DNA of 47,528 nucleotides from Silene noctiflora (Eukaryota; Streptophyta; Magnoliopsida; Caryophyllales; Caryophyllaceae). The position numbers and the translations under genes were made by a program. Location of the stretch: the NCBI GenBank assembly GCA_009801015.1, contig VHZZ01000534.1, forward strand, positions 76,733-124,260. Reading direction: 5' to 3'. Numbering within the stretch: the first letter of the stretch is position 1; each line of letters opens with the position of its first letter. The notes under the pieces are model-generated. The model was not told where the DNA came from, did no database searches, and saw only the letters and a program-made list of their open reading frames with translations. Shown here in pieces: positions 1 to 11,103 of the stretch.

Positions 1-39
1 AAGGGTGCGCGCCACGATCCGGCTAAAGTATCGGACCGT

Positions 40-620
40 GACACCAAGCCAGTGGTGCCAGGAGGTGGAGGAGGTGGCGGTGTATGCATGTTTAGTAGGT
101 GGTGGACGCCATTCATATATGTCGTCATTAAAGTGGCCCTGAAGTAGGATTACCCCCGTCGAGAGTGCCTTAAAACAGAAAGAAGTGGGTGAGAACAAAG
201 CAACAACATTATTGTCTTTGCAAAATTGAGAGACGGAAAGCAATTTACGGGCAATAGTAGGTACAACTAAAACATTATTAAAAATAAGAGAGTTGTGAGA
301 GAATGAACCATAATGGGTGATATGAAGGGAGGAGTCGTCCCCTATGATAAGATCGTCTGGACCAGTGTAGGGGGCGTGAAGGGATAGGGTGTCGAGATCA
401 TTAGTAATATGGTGGGAGGCACCACTATCAATGAGGTAGGATGAGGTGTGTTGAGTGGCAGCAGTTGCGGTGTGGGCCTGAGCACGAGGCTGTTTGGTGA
501 GGGGCGGTGGAAAGGAAACATTCGGATAATCCCGTTTGAAGTCGGGACAATCGCTAATGACATGTCCTTTGCTTCGACAATATTGGCATCGTCCAAGGAA
601 GGGTTTGGGTTCCTAGTTGG
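40..620 (-). pseudogene. copia zinc knuckle and protease start, interrupted
   Basis: On the minus strand a CCHC knuckle (CQYCRSKGHVISDC, positions 547-588) is followed by the aspartic protease signature DSGASHH (about 409-429) and the conserved LSVSQFCKD stretch further on. The knuckle binds the element's RNA and the protease processes the polyprotein. An in-frame TAG at 613-615 separates this part from the gag region, and the frame is lost again before the window edge. The other open frames across this interval are shadows. Confidence 0.88.
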
Positions 621-898
621 GGTTTTGAGAGGGTTGGTTGTATCGAGGTTGGTAAGTGGTCTGGTATTGGGGACGGGTCTGGGTGAGGTGAGGTTGGTTG
701 CGAGGTTGGTTGTGGTGGTAATGATGCTGTCGAGATGTGGCAGCGTGGGCAGAGGGTTGAAAGGGTGTGGATACGGGTTGGTTCTTCACGAGAAGTTCTT
801 GGTGAATGAGTTTCTCATGGAGATCTTCAAAGGTTATTGGCGTATCCCGGGCTCTAACAGCGTCAATTACCGATTTGTATAGGGTTTGGTCAAGGCCA

Positions 899-1421
899 TT
901 AAGGATTTGGGCAGTAAGATCCTCGGAATCGACATGTGTTTACGAGTTGTGCTAATTGTGCAGCACATGTTTTAATGGATAAGACGTAATCCGTGATGGA
1001 CCTGTCACCATGGGTGATGTGGCGGAGACGATCCTTGAGTTGAAGGATGTGACCGCGAGATGGGTTAGCGTAGGTGGTTGCGAGAAGAGTCCAGGCCTCT
1101 CTAGAAGTGGTGGCATCGAGGATAATAGGTGCGACAGTTTCATGGAGGGTTCCGGTGAGAGCGCCGAGAATGAGTTGGTCTTGTTTAAACCAGGTATTAT
1201 ACGCGGGGTTTGGGACGGGTTCAGGGTTGGGTTTTGCAGCGGTTGGTTCGGGTGTGGTTGTCTTTGGTGGTGGGGAAAGGGAACCATCAAGGAAGGCAAA
1301 CAAGCCAATCCCTTGAAGGAACCGTGTAACCTGAAATCGCCACGAGCGATATGTGGTGGGAGTGAGTTGATGGCAGTTGGGGAAGGAGATGGATAAGAGT
1401 GGTTTGGTGGGTTCATCTACA
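899..1421 (-). pseudogene. copia gag (UBN2-type) region, frameshifted
   Basis: The minus strand encodes a gag-like stretch. A segment rich in W and R leads to FLQGIGLFAFLDG. A proline-rich spacer follows, then WFKQDQLILGALTGTLHETV and a TSREAWTLL motif, which are typical of the copia gag (UBN2/retrotran_gag) domain that builds the virus-like particle. The open frame covers 899-1303, and the N-terminal part is readable to about 1421 but lacks a start codon. Near 945 the frame shifts, and the gag sequence (DSEDLTAQILNGL) continues in another frame toward the zinc knuckle. It is a pseudogene. Confidence 0.85.
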
Positions 1422-1503
1422 TGTGGGATGAGAGCATTGGAGTGGTTGGCATGGTTATGCTACGTAAGGTGAAGAAGACGAGTAAGGTGGTTAGGATCGA
1501 AGG

Positions 1504-1517
1504 GCAGAGTGATACCA
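1504..1517 (-). other. Primer-binding-site-like motif of the copia element
   Basis: The minus strand reads TGGTATCA followed by CTCTGC a few bases inside the LTR end. Plant copia elements are usually primed by initiator tRNA-Met and carry TGGTATCAGAGC. Here the first eight bases match and the rest has diverged. Confidence 0.55.
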
Positions 1518-1523
1518 TATAAA

Positions 1524-1697
1524 TGTGAAAGGCTAACAGCAAGATCCTACAATATTGGTAATTAAATACACAAACTAAGGAGGAGATAATATGGTTAATA
1601 TACTTAACAAATTTACACACAGAATAGTAATCAATTTGTGCGAGATTGACGGAGGATGGAATCTTCATTATTATTTGCAATACGTTCAACAGTAACA
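1524..1697 (-). repeat. Probable 5' LTR of the copia element
   Basis: A 174-bp block with TG...CA ends: on the plus strand it begins TGTGAAAG at 1524 and ends AGTAACA at 1697. It sits directly outside the primer-binding-site-like motif, as an LTR must. A 174-bp LTR is short for copia but within the known range. The second LTR is outside the window, so the ends are inferred from the terminal dinucleotides and the neighbouring motif only. Confidence 0.6.
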
Positions 1698-1926
1698 ATG
1701 AACTAACGTAGAAAAAAGAAAAATAAGAATGAAAGAACTTTAAACGATAATTAATAACAACAATTAAATTAGGAACAAAAAATAACGACTAAAAAAGAAA
1801 AAACTTTGAACGACCAAAATTTCTTGCCCGAGTGTCTGATTTGATCGGATTTTTTTTAAACCGTTTATTTCAATGAGATGAACGTAACAGAAAAAGTCTC
1901 TTTACAGAGTGTTTGTCAATATATGT
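1698..1926. repeat. 229-bp dispersed repeat, copy A
   Basis: Begins ATGAACTAACG directly at the outer end of the copia LTR and ends at GTCAATATATGT. It is a diverged direct repeat of 3092-3320, with the same length and order of motifs. The family is unknown to me and no coding sequence is visible. Confidence 0.8.
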
Positions 1927-1987
1927 AAAAACGAAAGGCCAATAGATCCCAAAAATTGTTTCATGTGCATCATCCTAAAAACACATG

Positions 1988-2068
1988 TAGTCCCTCCGAC
2001 TTATTCATTTATTTATCTTTATTATTTTTTGTGAGGGGTATTTTAATCAAACGTAAATAAATAATTGC
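1988..2068. mobile_element. Half-preserved Stowaway-like MITE
   Basis: Starts TAGTCCCTCCGACTTATTCA and its inner right arm (CGTAAATAAATAATT) is roughly complementary to the left. The outer right end is lost. Confidence 0.45.
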
Positions 2069-3091
2069 GCCACAAATTTAGCCGTGGCCCAAATGTTCAT
2101 TTGTAGTAGTGGTAACCATGGAAGATAGACCCATGTGTGTTAATCTCGTGAGCCAGGTGGTTCAACTTGCTCTTCCTCCACTTTCGGTGGCTTTGGGATA
2201 AGGTCTTGCAACAAAGATATTGATCGATCTGAGTCAGATCTTAAGCCTGCAACGTTTTATCTTGATGAATTATTGTTAAATTGCTCTTTGTTGTTGTTTA
2301 ATTGTTGTCCTGAATCTAGTTGATTAGTTTTGGGCAGAATTAATTAACTAATCTTGCTAATTAGGATTATTGTCGACCGGATTAAGACTAATAAAGGCTG
2401 TGACAATTGAATAGACTTGCTTAATTATAGCGACCACATATTAAGTTTAGGTCTAAAAGGCATATTTGAGTCGACCGATCATATGACCTTAAACAATAAA
2501 TTCTAATAAAAAAACAGTAGTACTCGACAAGGAGTATTTGAATGCAATATGTGTTGAACTAAGGAAATAAAGCAAGCAAAGATCAAACACGAGAAAAGAT
2601 AATCATAGTCTATTTTGAGCAATTTGAATACAATTTCATACCCTGAAATCTCTCTTAAAAAAGAAATAAAGGACCGAAATTTTACACCCTCACAAAGTTC
2701 AAATGAGAACTGAATGTCGACAAACACGTATTCTTGTTGTTATTAACGGGGTGGGCACCCCGATTCAACCCAAAAAAAAATTGTATGGACTTGAGCAAAA
2801 GTTGTAATTAATTTCATAGATTTGTTATGCGGAAAGGCAATTATTTCACATTCAAAACAAAGTTATTAAGGACAAAATAAAAAAATCTTAGCTTCAAAAT
2901 GATTTGGTGTTGAATAAGACCCAAAATTTTTGTATCACGCTCATATTTTACTTATCACACATTTAAAAATCACTTACTATTTTACCATTATCTAAAACTT
3001 TTTGTTTACTACTCCCTATACTCTGATTAATTAGCTATGGAAAAAATTAACAACCCGAGTTAGTAATAATGAATTAACATTTTGATTAACG
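2069..3091. other. Intergenic, no gene seen
   Basis: AT-rich sequence without a plausible coding frame. The open frame at 2503-2727 on the minus strand has no recognisable domain and is low-complexity noise. Confidence 0.6.
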
Positions 3092-3320
3092 ATGAACTAA
3101 CGGAGAAAAAACACGATTAAGAATGAACAAACTTTAAACCATAATTAATAACAAAAATTAAATTAAGAACGAAAAATAACAATCAAATAGAAAAAACTTT
3201 GAACACCCAAAATTTCCTGCCCAGATGTCAGATTTGGTCGAATTTTGTTTAGACCGCTTATTTCGATGAGACGAATACAACAGAATAAGCCTCTTTAGTA
3301 AGTCCTGGTCAATATATGTG
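3092..3320. repeat. 229-bp dispersed repeat, copy B
   Basis: Same orientation and length as 1698-1926. Shared landmarks are ATGAACTAACG, a TTAATAACAA stretch, CCAAAATTTC and GTCAATATATGTG. The copies differ by scattered substitutions, which points to an old duplication or to two members of one repeat family. Confidence 0.8.
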
Positions 3321-4213
3321 AACTACTTCCTACCTTTAAGCTTAATATTGTTTGTTTCTTGCTTCTAATAATTGTAACGTATACTTTCATAACTTTCATG
3401 CGTCGGCTGTTAATTATCTTAGCATAATTACCTTGGTTAATCAATAATTATGATAAATTAACTACTCTCATTGTTTCCACAATAAATCTGTAATGCATTA
3501 CTACTAAGAACAGTAGAATTGATGTTGTTTCAAGGTGTCAAATCCTTGTGTCAAATAGCAACTTTCACATACATCGAGCTCCCCCACTGTCTCCTTTACC
3601 CATCCTATTCCTACGCCATATCTTCATTCTATGATTGAATGTCTTCACCAACTTCCCATAAAGATCATCTCACTCACAAACTTGTGTTGCCATTTAAGTG
3701 TGCTACGAAGTATAAAATTAGGATTCTTAAACATTTCCTAATCATAATCATGATGTTTTAACGGCTTCAGCTTTCAAAATAACTTGTGTTTTTTTGCATT
3801 TCAGTAGATTTATCCGTTTTAAAAGTAAAACGGGTTAAATAATACCCAATGTGTATAGATAAGACAAATCTTTTGGTAATCACAATGCATTCTACTTTAA
3901 TCTTATATGTGATACTTAATCCGCCTTAAGGTTGAGAATGATATCTTAAATGAGAATTTGTGTATGGTATTGTGTTGTTAATTCATTCATTCATTCATTC
4001 ACGTTATAGGTTGCCATTTTTCAACAGTGGCAGAGTTAGGGGAAGGTTAGCAGGAACACAAATTCTCATTTATGACGAATACTTTTAATTACAAGCTTAT
4101 GACCTCTCACATAAGGGAGACTTATAACAGCAAAGCTTGCCCTTGCACGCTAACCGGACGATACAAGTTTTGATAAAAATTCGTTTGCCATGCAAAAAAA
4201 TTTCCCCACACTA
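3321..4213. other. Intergenic with MITE debris
   Basis: No gene is seen. ATGAGAATTTGTGT near 3950-3965 and ACACAAATTCTCAT near 4056 are the two end motifs of the fold-back family found intact at 30.0 and 35.0 kb, so this stretch holds worn fragments of it. Confidence 0.5.
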
Positions 4214-4346
4214 AGTTAGAATTCCGGGAAAGTGGTAATTGACCACCATAACTTCGTGCAATTGTGAAATTAATCCTCACAACTTTCAATTGGAGTAATT
4301 GGAGTTATGGGGGGTCAATCACCACTTTCCCGGTTAAAATTCTGGC
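4214..4346. mobile_element. Short fold-back element (MITE)
   Basis: The left arm at 4220-4253 (ATTCCGGGAAAGTGGTAATT and on) is complementary to the right arm at 4303-4344 (ending CACTTTCCCGGTTAAAATTC). The loop between them is about 50 bp. A transcript across it would fold into one strong hairpin. No coding capacity. Confidence 0.75.
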
Positions 4347-5560
4347 TCCATTACTATTTTTCACATTGTTGTTTTATACACTTTTAAAATTTGTTCGGTG
4401 TTTGTTGAATTACGATTATACTTTTATTTTCAGAAGTTGTACAATCGTTTTGTTATTCACCAATCATACCACATTGCCTTTTCTTAACAAATATGAATGT
4501 TTTGTGATAGTTACAATCATATCTTTTCTTTTGGATAAGTAATCTATTCAGGCAAATCACAGAAAACAAATATCATTATCGATAATAACAATTCTTACAC
4601 ACATTACAATTCAAAATCACCATCCACAATTTACATTTCCAAACATTTCAAGCTAAGCTTCCTTAAATTGTGGCCTACTCCTACCTATTGTAATACTAAT
4701 AATTTATTTTTTCGTATTCAATTAGGCAATTTGTAACTTTAAAGACATGTATTTGCCAAAAAAAATACGTGAAATAGTTTAAAACGATTAGATACATTAT
4801 TAAAGTAATGCTAGGGAGACAAGGCACATGGGAATTCATTTGTTTTATCATACACTTTTTCCACTGTAAAACATATCATAATCATTGACATAAAATCGCA
4901 ACAAATAGACCACAGTCATCCACAATTATTATTTTTTTCTATTGATGAATAGGTAACCTGAAAAATTGTTGTGTATTATGAAAGGATCGTTCTCTTTCCA
5001 CTTAAAAACAATCCACCAAATGAATTATTATAAAGGCTTAGGTATAAGGAGTATAATTCTTCCGGATAACACAATTTTTTTTGAAATAACCTTTATAGAC
5101 TCCTACATTGAAGGTTGTCCTCTAGCTCATCTTAATGGAATTCCATGGAATAGGGCACCTCCATGGACTTCTACTGTTGAAGATTGTCCTCTAGTCTATT
5201 TGAATTGAATTATATTCTAACACTAGTCGGATAACTCGATTTAAACAATTAGTGTAACAATTAGCGTAGAAAGACATATTGAGTACGGGTTCAGATTTCA
5301 TTTATAAGGTATAAATATGTATACTAGACATTCAGATACTTAATCATTAGTTTAAACTTTGAGCTGACATAAACTTAATGAATATATATAAGGTCACAAA
5401 TCTAAATCATTTCAACAAATATTTGAGAGGAGCTTAAACATATTCATTCCAATATTCAAATTTAAAAGACATTTTCATTATTCGAAAGTCAATATAATCT
5501 AACCGGATCGAATACCTCATACCTGACACCTCACATCAACCTTATTTGGAAAAACTCAAA
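4347..5560. other. Intergenic upstream of the bHLH gene
   Basis: No coding sequence recognised. It contains an imperfect direct repeat (about 5105-5140 and 5176-5213, core GTCCTCTAG). The distal promoter of the bHLH gene should lie in its 3' part. Confidence 0.5.
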
Positions 5561-5564
5561 TATC

Positions 5565-6285
5565 AAATTTATCATCCACTTCCCCTTTTCCTAGCACATG
5601 CATATTGCATCCATCCATCCCACTCACATTTTCATTCATTCCCCCATTATCCCACTCTTCCTTCACACTTTCTCAACCAAAAAAAGATTAAAAGAAAAGC
5701 ACCTCACGGCACACACACACACTACTCCTCCTATTCCTCTATTCCTTCCTCTAACCAACTTCCTCACCTCATCTTCCTTCATTCTTTCTCCCTTCTTCAT
5801 CTTTCTTAAAATCACCTCGTCACGATTTGAGAGAGACGGTTTCTCATTAAGTTATTGAGAAACTACTTTTGTCGTACTCCAGTTATATCACTTGATAACT
5901 TGTTTATTCCTATTCAATCAGGTAATCTTCATTCATCCAACTTCATTTCTAATTCCTAATTTGTACTCTTTCTGTTTCGGTCATTTGTTTACGTTTGATT
6001 AAAATAATGCTTATACATAAAAGATAAGCAAATGAATGGGACGGAATCATCTGAGATATATTGATTCGTGTTCGTGACGGATTTTTGAGTGGTTCAATCG
6101 AGTTCACCTTACAATTCGGAAAAAATTATTCGGGGGAATATCCTCAATTATCTTTACAGGAATCTAATCATCAATTTTTTCCGTCCTTTTTTTTTTCTGC
6201 AGATTTGATCATCATCCGTCAGAAAAAACTGACAAATTCTTCTTTTTAGAATTTTTTTTTTCTCTAATTTTCGATAGAATTTCAA
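5565..6285 (+). promoter_or_regulatory. Promoter-proximal region and 5' leader of the bHLH gene, with a probable intron
   Basis: A pyrimidine-rich stretch (5570-5810), common in plant leaders, is followed by a good splice donor ATCAG|GTAATC (intron start 5922) and acceptor TTTTCTGCAG (intron end 6202). The inferred 281-nt leader intron contains a small Stowaway-like MITE at 5964-6047. After the acceptor about 83 nt lead to the ATG at 6286. Exact transcription start is not visible. The intron is an inference from splice signals and the lack of a coding frame here. Confidence 0.55.
5964..6047. mobile_element. Stowaway-like MITE in the bHLH leader intron
   Basis: Starts TACTCTTTCTGTTTCGGTCA and ends with AATGAATGGGACGGAAT, diverged inverted ends of the widespread TACTCCCTCCGTCCC type. 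It is about 84 bp long. Confidence 0.6.
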
Positions 6286-6975
6286 ATGGAACCTTCGAGA
6301 ACGCCACCGAATCCAGAACCAAGCACATCGTCACCGTCATCGTCGACGAGAGAAATTAGGTTAAGAAAAACGCATACAACAACTCAATCATCAAGCAATA
6401 ATTCTATATGGAAATCGGAAAAAACGCAACAACTTTTCTCATCGAAACTCTTATCCGCTTTACGACAAGTCCACGTAACGCCGCGGTCGCCTTCGGCTCC
6501 GCGGCGTAGCCGTGCTGTAAGAGAAGCAGCGGATAAGGCGTTAGCGATAGCGGCGAAAGGGCGGACGCGGTGGAGTCAGGCGATACTGACGAATAAAATT
6601 AAACTCAAGTATTTAAATCAAAAGCATAAACGACAGAAGGTCAGCATTACCGGTCCTAACCGGTTACCTACGGTGTCGAAGACGGCGGCGTCAAGGATAT
6701 TGAGTTTGAAGGGGAAAGGAAAGGAGGAGTTACCGGGAGTTGAAAGGAAGGTGAAGACGTTAGGGAGATTGGTTCCCGGTTGTCGAAAAGAGACGCTTCC
6801 GGTTATTCTTGAAGAAGCTACGGATTATATTCCTGCTCTTGAGATGCAAATTAGGGCTATGCGGGAGTTACTTTCACGATTGAGCGCGGTTTCTAATTCT
6901 GCTGGTAATGGTGACGGAGTTTCTGGTGAGTCCAGTTCCAGTCCTCCGCCACCAAATAATGAGACGGTTTTATGA
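6286..6975 (+). CDS. Atypical bHLH transcription regulator, AIF/IBH1 group (bHLH147-150-like)
   Basis: Single-exon protein of 229 residues. The N-terminus is rich in S, T and P (1-40). A basic stretch follows at about 72-118 (APRRSRAVREAADKALAIAA, then a TRWSQAIL motif), then a helix-loop-helix at about 151-198, beginning VERKVKTLGRLVPGC and containing LEEATDYIPALEMQIRAMRELL. The C-terminus is S/P-rich. The H-E-R residues that contact E-boxes in normal bHLH proteins are absent from the basic region, which fits the non-DNA-binding AIF (ATBS1-interacting factor) and IBH1 proteins. These act in the nucleus by dimerising with other HLH proteins and restrain cell elongation in brassinosteroid and gibberellin signalling. 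The start is the first ATG after the leader intron, and the stop is the TGA at 6973-6975. The length suits bHLH147/148/149. Which paralogue it is cannot be decided by eye. Confidence 0.9.
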   Translation: MEPSRTPPNPEPSTSSPSSSTREIRLRKTHTTTQSSSNNSIWKSEKTQQLFSSKLLSALRQVHVTPRSPSAPRRSRAVREAADKALAIAAKGRTRWSQAILTNKIKLKYLNQKHKRQKVSITGPNRLPTVSKTAASRILSLKGKGKEELPGVERKVKTLGRLVPGCRKETLPVILEEATDYIPALEMQIRAMRELLSRLSAVSNSAGNGDGVSGESSSSPPPPNNETVL

Positions 6976-7144
6976 TAAGATTAATAAAGTTGGGGAATGT
7001 TAATGTCATGTGTGTATGAATGATGGTGGAAAATATTTGATTGATGTAAGGTTAGTGGATTCATTGTTTTTTTTTTCCTTTTCCTTCATTTTAATGTTAC
7101 CTACTTTTTTTTTGGTTTGTCTAATTATCTTCCATCTTCTTGTG

Positions 7145-7150
7145 AATAAA
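7145..7150 (+). terminator. Possible polyadenylation signal of the bHLH gene
   Basis: AATAAA lies 170 bp after the stop codon, preceded by T-rich sequence. Plant poly(A) signals are loose, so this is tentative. Confidence 0.35.
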
Positions 7151-9345
7151 TTATATCTATCGAATGCTTAGTCATTTTGAAACTCATTGCTTGTATATTG
7201 TAATGCGCTTGTGGCTTATTTGACACGCGAAAACGAGTACTTTTCTTGAAAGAAAATTTCTTGTAACTTAGTGATTAAGATAGAGGTATAGTCGAAGAAA
7301 ATCGTGATTTTGGGGTTAAGTTTAATTCCTAAACTACTATTGGGAGGAAAATTGCAAAAGAGAAAACATTCTTGAACAAGGATTTGCTGTTATTATTGTC
7401 TGTATACAGTAGTGGTTTCTGTTTTGGCTTAGGTTTACTATACAAAAATGAGATTTGAATGCTAAGATTGCTAACTGATTTTGACAGTCAATCAGTCAAA
7501 TTCATCATATTTATGTTTGTTTATATGTTGGTTGACGATGAATCCCTGATTGAGATTTTAGGTTAGGCCCTTAAGGGCCTTAACTCCTTAAGGTACCCAT
7601 TTGCTATAATTTATTTCTCGGTTTCATGGTAATGTTAATGTCCGACTTTAAAAAGTCAAAGTTTGATCATGAATAAGCTGAAAATATTTGCATTTTTTAC
7701 GAACAAGTCTTTACAAAATTATATTTTCAACTTAATACGGTAATTTGTAGACTTGTATGTAGTTTTAGTTATGATTCAAGTGAGTATTGTGTAGTTCTTT
7801 TGTTGGTTCAATATGAGGATTGGGACTCGAACTTTGGAATAGAATTTTAACGTATTAATCTAATTCAATTTTAGAAACATTGGGTTAAGATCTCATTGCC
7901 CCATTGTAAATGAAATGAAAACACAAGATCTGATCTTTTCTTATCCTGCAATTTGATGGAGTTATTGTGCTTACACGTGACGTAACTGTCTTTGTAAATA
8001 GTTTACGTATTCTATTTCAGTCCACTCCGGTATATGCATGTAAGGCGATTACGGATTAAATGTAATCTATTTGCGGGAAAAAAAAGGGTAATTAAATTAG
8101 TAGCAGAAAGAATTTATGAGGAGATTGAAGAAAGAGTGTAGAAGTAGGATAGTAGACATGTGAGATTTAGTAAAAGAGTGCAGAGAGTATGGTGCAGAAT
8201 CATTGATTCATGTTTTTTTGATGAGGGAGTGTGAGAGAATCCCTATGAATCCAAAGGCCAATTTAGAGGAAAAAGGCGCCAAAATGCACATGGGGAATAC
8301 TTTCAGCTTTCAGGTCTCTGTCTTTTGGCACTTGTCTTGGGACTAGAGACTAGGCTCGTCTCCTTTGTCATTTCCCCTCTTTGTTGAGTACTTGTTTCTT
8401 ACACCCATTTAAAGGAACTTGTGATACCCTACTACTGCATTTTTGCCTATTTTAAGGCTATCCTGACCACCATTCAACCAATTCTCGTGTAAGCCGACTT
8501 TACCGATGTATAAGAAGGCTAGTGCCGGTAGTCGATTTTGGCGAAACGGTCGTTATTAACATCACTTCACATTAATAGGCACTAGTGTGGGCAGTTGTCA
8601 CCGCTGAATAATAAAAATAATTAAAACTTTAATTGAAATTATCGACTTTATTTCTAGTTTGTTCTATTACATTAGTAATTCGTCTCCGTCACTAAAAGTC
8701 GGCTTCCATGAAAAAGGTAGTTCTATGAGAGGCAGTAAAACCAGCCATTACAAAACAACAAAAGTGGAGGAAGACATAAAAATAGGCTTTTGTAGTTGAA
8801 AATGACAAGAGAAAAAACAAAAGGGGAGAGTGGTAGACACAGGGAGATAGAGTAGTAGTAGTAGTAGAAGAAGACAGTAGATAAGGCATTACTTGTAAAT
8901 ATTAAGGCACAGCATTAGTGGTCTGACACGTGCTAGCTGTACTCTTTCAGATGTTAATGACACCCAGTTTAATGTATCTTCTTGTTCTCGAGTAATAAGT
9001 TATGGAGATTTTGGCACTATTTCTACTACCCCATCACAATCCAATATCTAACAGCTAGATTGAGTACTACTGATTTTATTATCAACATGTCGTTTTTATG
9101 GTATCATATCTTGATTGAAATCAGATTGAGATGTCTCTGCTTAATTGGTAAGATTTGAGATGGAGATGGAGGTATTGTGAATATTAGGTCATTCTCATTC
9201 AGAATATTAAGTTAGTTGGGTTATCGACATTTCAACTCTTAATCTCATTTTATTTGGCTTGACCTTATTATCCTCTCGTTTAGAAAGTCATCACCGAAGT
9301 CATTAGTCTAACTACTTTTGCATTGAATCATCCAAATTTCACTCA
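7151..9345. other. Intergenic, no gene seen
   Basis: No coding region can be supported. It holds a perfect 16-nt palindrome AGGCCCTTAAGGGCCT at 7565-7580. The short minus-strand frame at 8692-8889 is made of low-complexity codons (runs of T and S) and is not credible. Confidence 0.5.
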
Positions 9346-9346
9346 T

Positions 9347-9580
9347 AGGGGTTGTTTGATTGGGGGAGTTGGAATGGAATAAAATGAATTTGAGTCATTC
9401 TAGTGTTTGGTTGAAGAATTTTGGAATGAAGTTACGTTAGAATCCTGATGGATTCTAATTTCAACTCAACTCCTTGTAATCTCATATCCACCTTCCCCCT
9501 CAAGTTTCTAACTTCATTCCTCCATGGTATATCATTCTATTCCAATCCATTCCGACGTTTTGAACCAAACGCTCCCTTAA
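9347..9580. mobile_element. MITE with GGGGTTGTTTG-type ends (PIF/Harbinger- or hAT-like)
   Basis: Begins AGGGGTTGTTTGATTGGGGG and ends ACCAAACGCTCCCTTA; the two ends are inverted copies. The interior has further complementary blocks (GGAATGGAAT and ATTCTATTCCAATCCATTCC). Length about 234 bp, no protein. The superfamily is uncertain because the target duplication is not clear. Confidence 0.65.
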
Positions 9581-10596
9581 TGTTTGATTAATATGACCGA
9601 CTTTCCTCATGACCTAGGTCATGATTTTGGATGAGAGTGGTCTTATTTAGTTGAGTGGTTTCAAATGAAGTTAGATACTTGATGCATGGATTCTAGATTT
9701 CTAACTTTGTACTAACCACCTAAAATTTCGTTCTCTACTCTCCATCCAAGATTCCAATTCGATTCTCCTTTCCTAGATTGTGAAAATTTATCAAACAAAA
9801 CAATAAGAAGGGACATGAGGTTCTAAATTCATACACAGAAGATATCAAACCGCAATGAATTAAGTAAATTTACATGCTAGAACATATCTAATGAAATATT
9901 CATTCATATAACAACATTTAAATATCTACTTCTATTAATACAAGTAGGATTCCGGTCCTAATAGTGTTCGCCTCATAAAAATTAACTTTCCCATATCGTA
10001 ACACTTTTGAAACAAAATGTGAATAGTATTACAAAGCAATGCAAGATGAATGTTGAAGGACCTTATAATGTGCCATGCCAAATGTTGGTGATGAAAGGGA
10101 AAAGCTAACAAACAACTTCGAAAAAACATGTTTACAGTAAGCACACATCATTAAAATGATCCTACAGCAAAACAAAGTCGCCAATTAAAACTATCCCGTG
10201 AATTTTATGGGCAATAGAACTAGTTTTAATTCATTAACTTGGAGTTCTATTAATATAATAATGGGATAGTTAGGCTAAGTCATCTCAACATGGGGTTCTT
10301 GTATAATTACTATTTCAATCTTGTTGATTAATCTATTGATAAGAGGAATAAAGTGTGATTGAAATAAAAAGTAACAAACACAACTATAGCACATGGAAAT
10401 TCCACTTTAGAAGTCTTATCCTTAACACTAAATTAGGTAGTCACTTAACTTGCTAATTATAATTGTCAAATATTATATAATCTTTTTGAAATGACAGCTA
10501 GAAAAGCTCATTGTCTTAACGAATCATCGTAAATTACTTGTAAACACAAATTTTTGTTTCAGATGGATACTGTCCGTTTAAACTTAAGAAAGGTAA
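9581..10596. other. Intergenic with a small hairpin
   Basis: No gene seen. CTATCCCGTGAATTTTATGG near 10190 pairs with TATTAATATAATAATGGGATAG near 10250-10270, with TAGAACT and AGTTCTA also pairing, so a small fold-back of about 80 bp lies here. Confidence 0.45.
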
Positions 10597-10614
10597 ATAT
10601 ATATATATATATAT

Positions 10615-10658
<44 letters not shown>
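10597..10658. repeat. (TA)n microsatellite
   Basis: About 60 bp of TA repeats interrupted once by CACACA near 10615. Confidence 0.95.
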
Positions 10659-10660
<2 letters not shown>

Positions 10661-11103
10661 AATTATATGATAAGTTGTCTAAACAATGCCAAAATTTTTG
10701 ACTTATTACCTCCATATAGTAATATTTGACCCGTTTTAAGATCTCTTACTTACTGATTTTATGATAATTTAAGTTTAAAGACGAGAGATTAGGAGGGATC
10801 GATTGAGTGAGGACCCCAAAGAACATCAAGTTCATGATGGTGCCTAGACTAGACTTTAGTTGTTAGAATCCGGTATGTGTACAATGTACGTTTATCATCT
10901 AATTACATCATTGATTCATTGGCAATATTCAATTTGCCAAGATAAGAATGTTTTGATTTTACAAAGGAAAGTACATGAAATAAGAACTTTGTTTTCTATA
11001 ATCTAATTTAAGTCAATAAAATGTACTTATTTTAATGGCATTTAAGTGAGGTAAACTATTATTCTCCGTGGCATTTGTTCATTTATCAGCGGTCAATCTA
11101 CGC
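10659..11103. other. Intergenic, nothing recognised
   Basis: AT-rich sequence without a credible frame, RNA gene or repeat. Confidence 0.5.

Larger units (their letters stand above)
1..1697 (-). mobile_element. Ty1/copia LTR retrotransposon, 5' part, defective, cut by window start
   Basis: Read on the minus strand, this holds in order a short LTR, a primer-binding-site-like motif, a gag region, a CCHC zinc knuckle and the start of the pol protease, which is the copia order. The element runs off the window, so integrase, reverse transcriptase and the second LTR are not visible. It is broken. The gag frame has no usable ATG because a stop lies just upstream of the conserved N-terminal stretch. 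A one-base frame change occurs near 945. An in-frame TAG lies at 613-615. The frame degrades again near position 40. It is therefore a non-autonomous relic, although the domain sequences are still easy to read, which suggests moderate age. Confidence 0.9.

Noticed and set aside
448-882. 144-codon plus-strand open frame
   Set aside because: It is antisense to the copia zinc knuckle and gag region, which explain the sequence.
1010-1396. Plus-strand open frame over the gag region
   Set aside because: Shadow of the minus-strand gag; W/G-rich composition arises from antisense proline codons.
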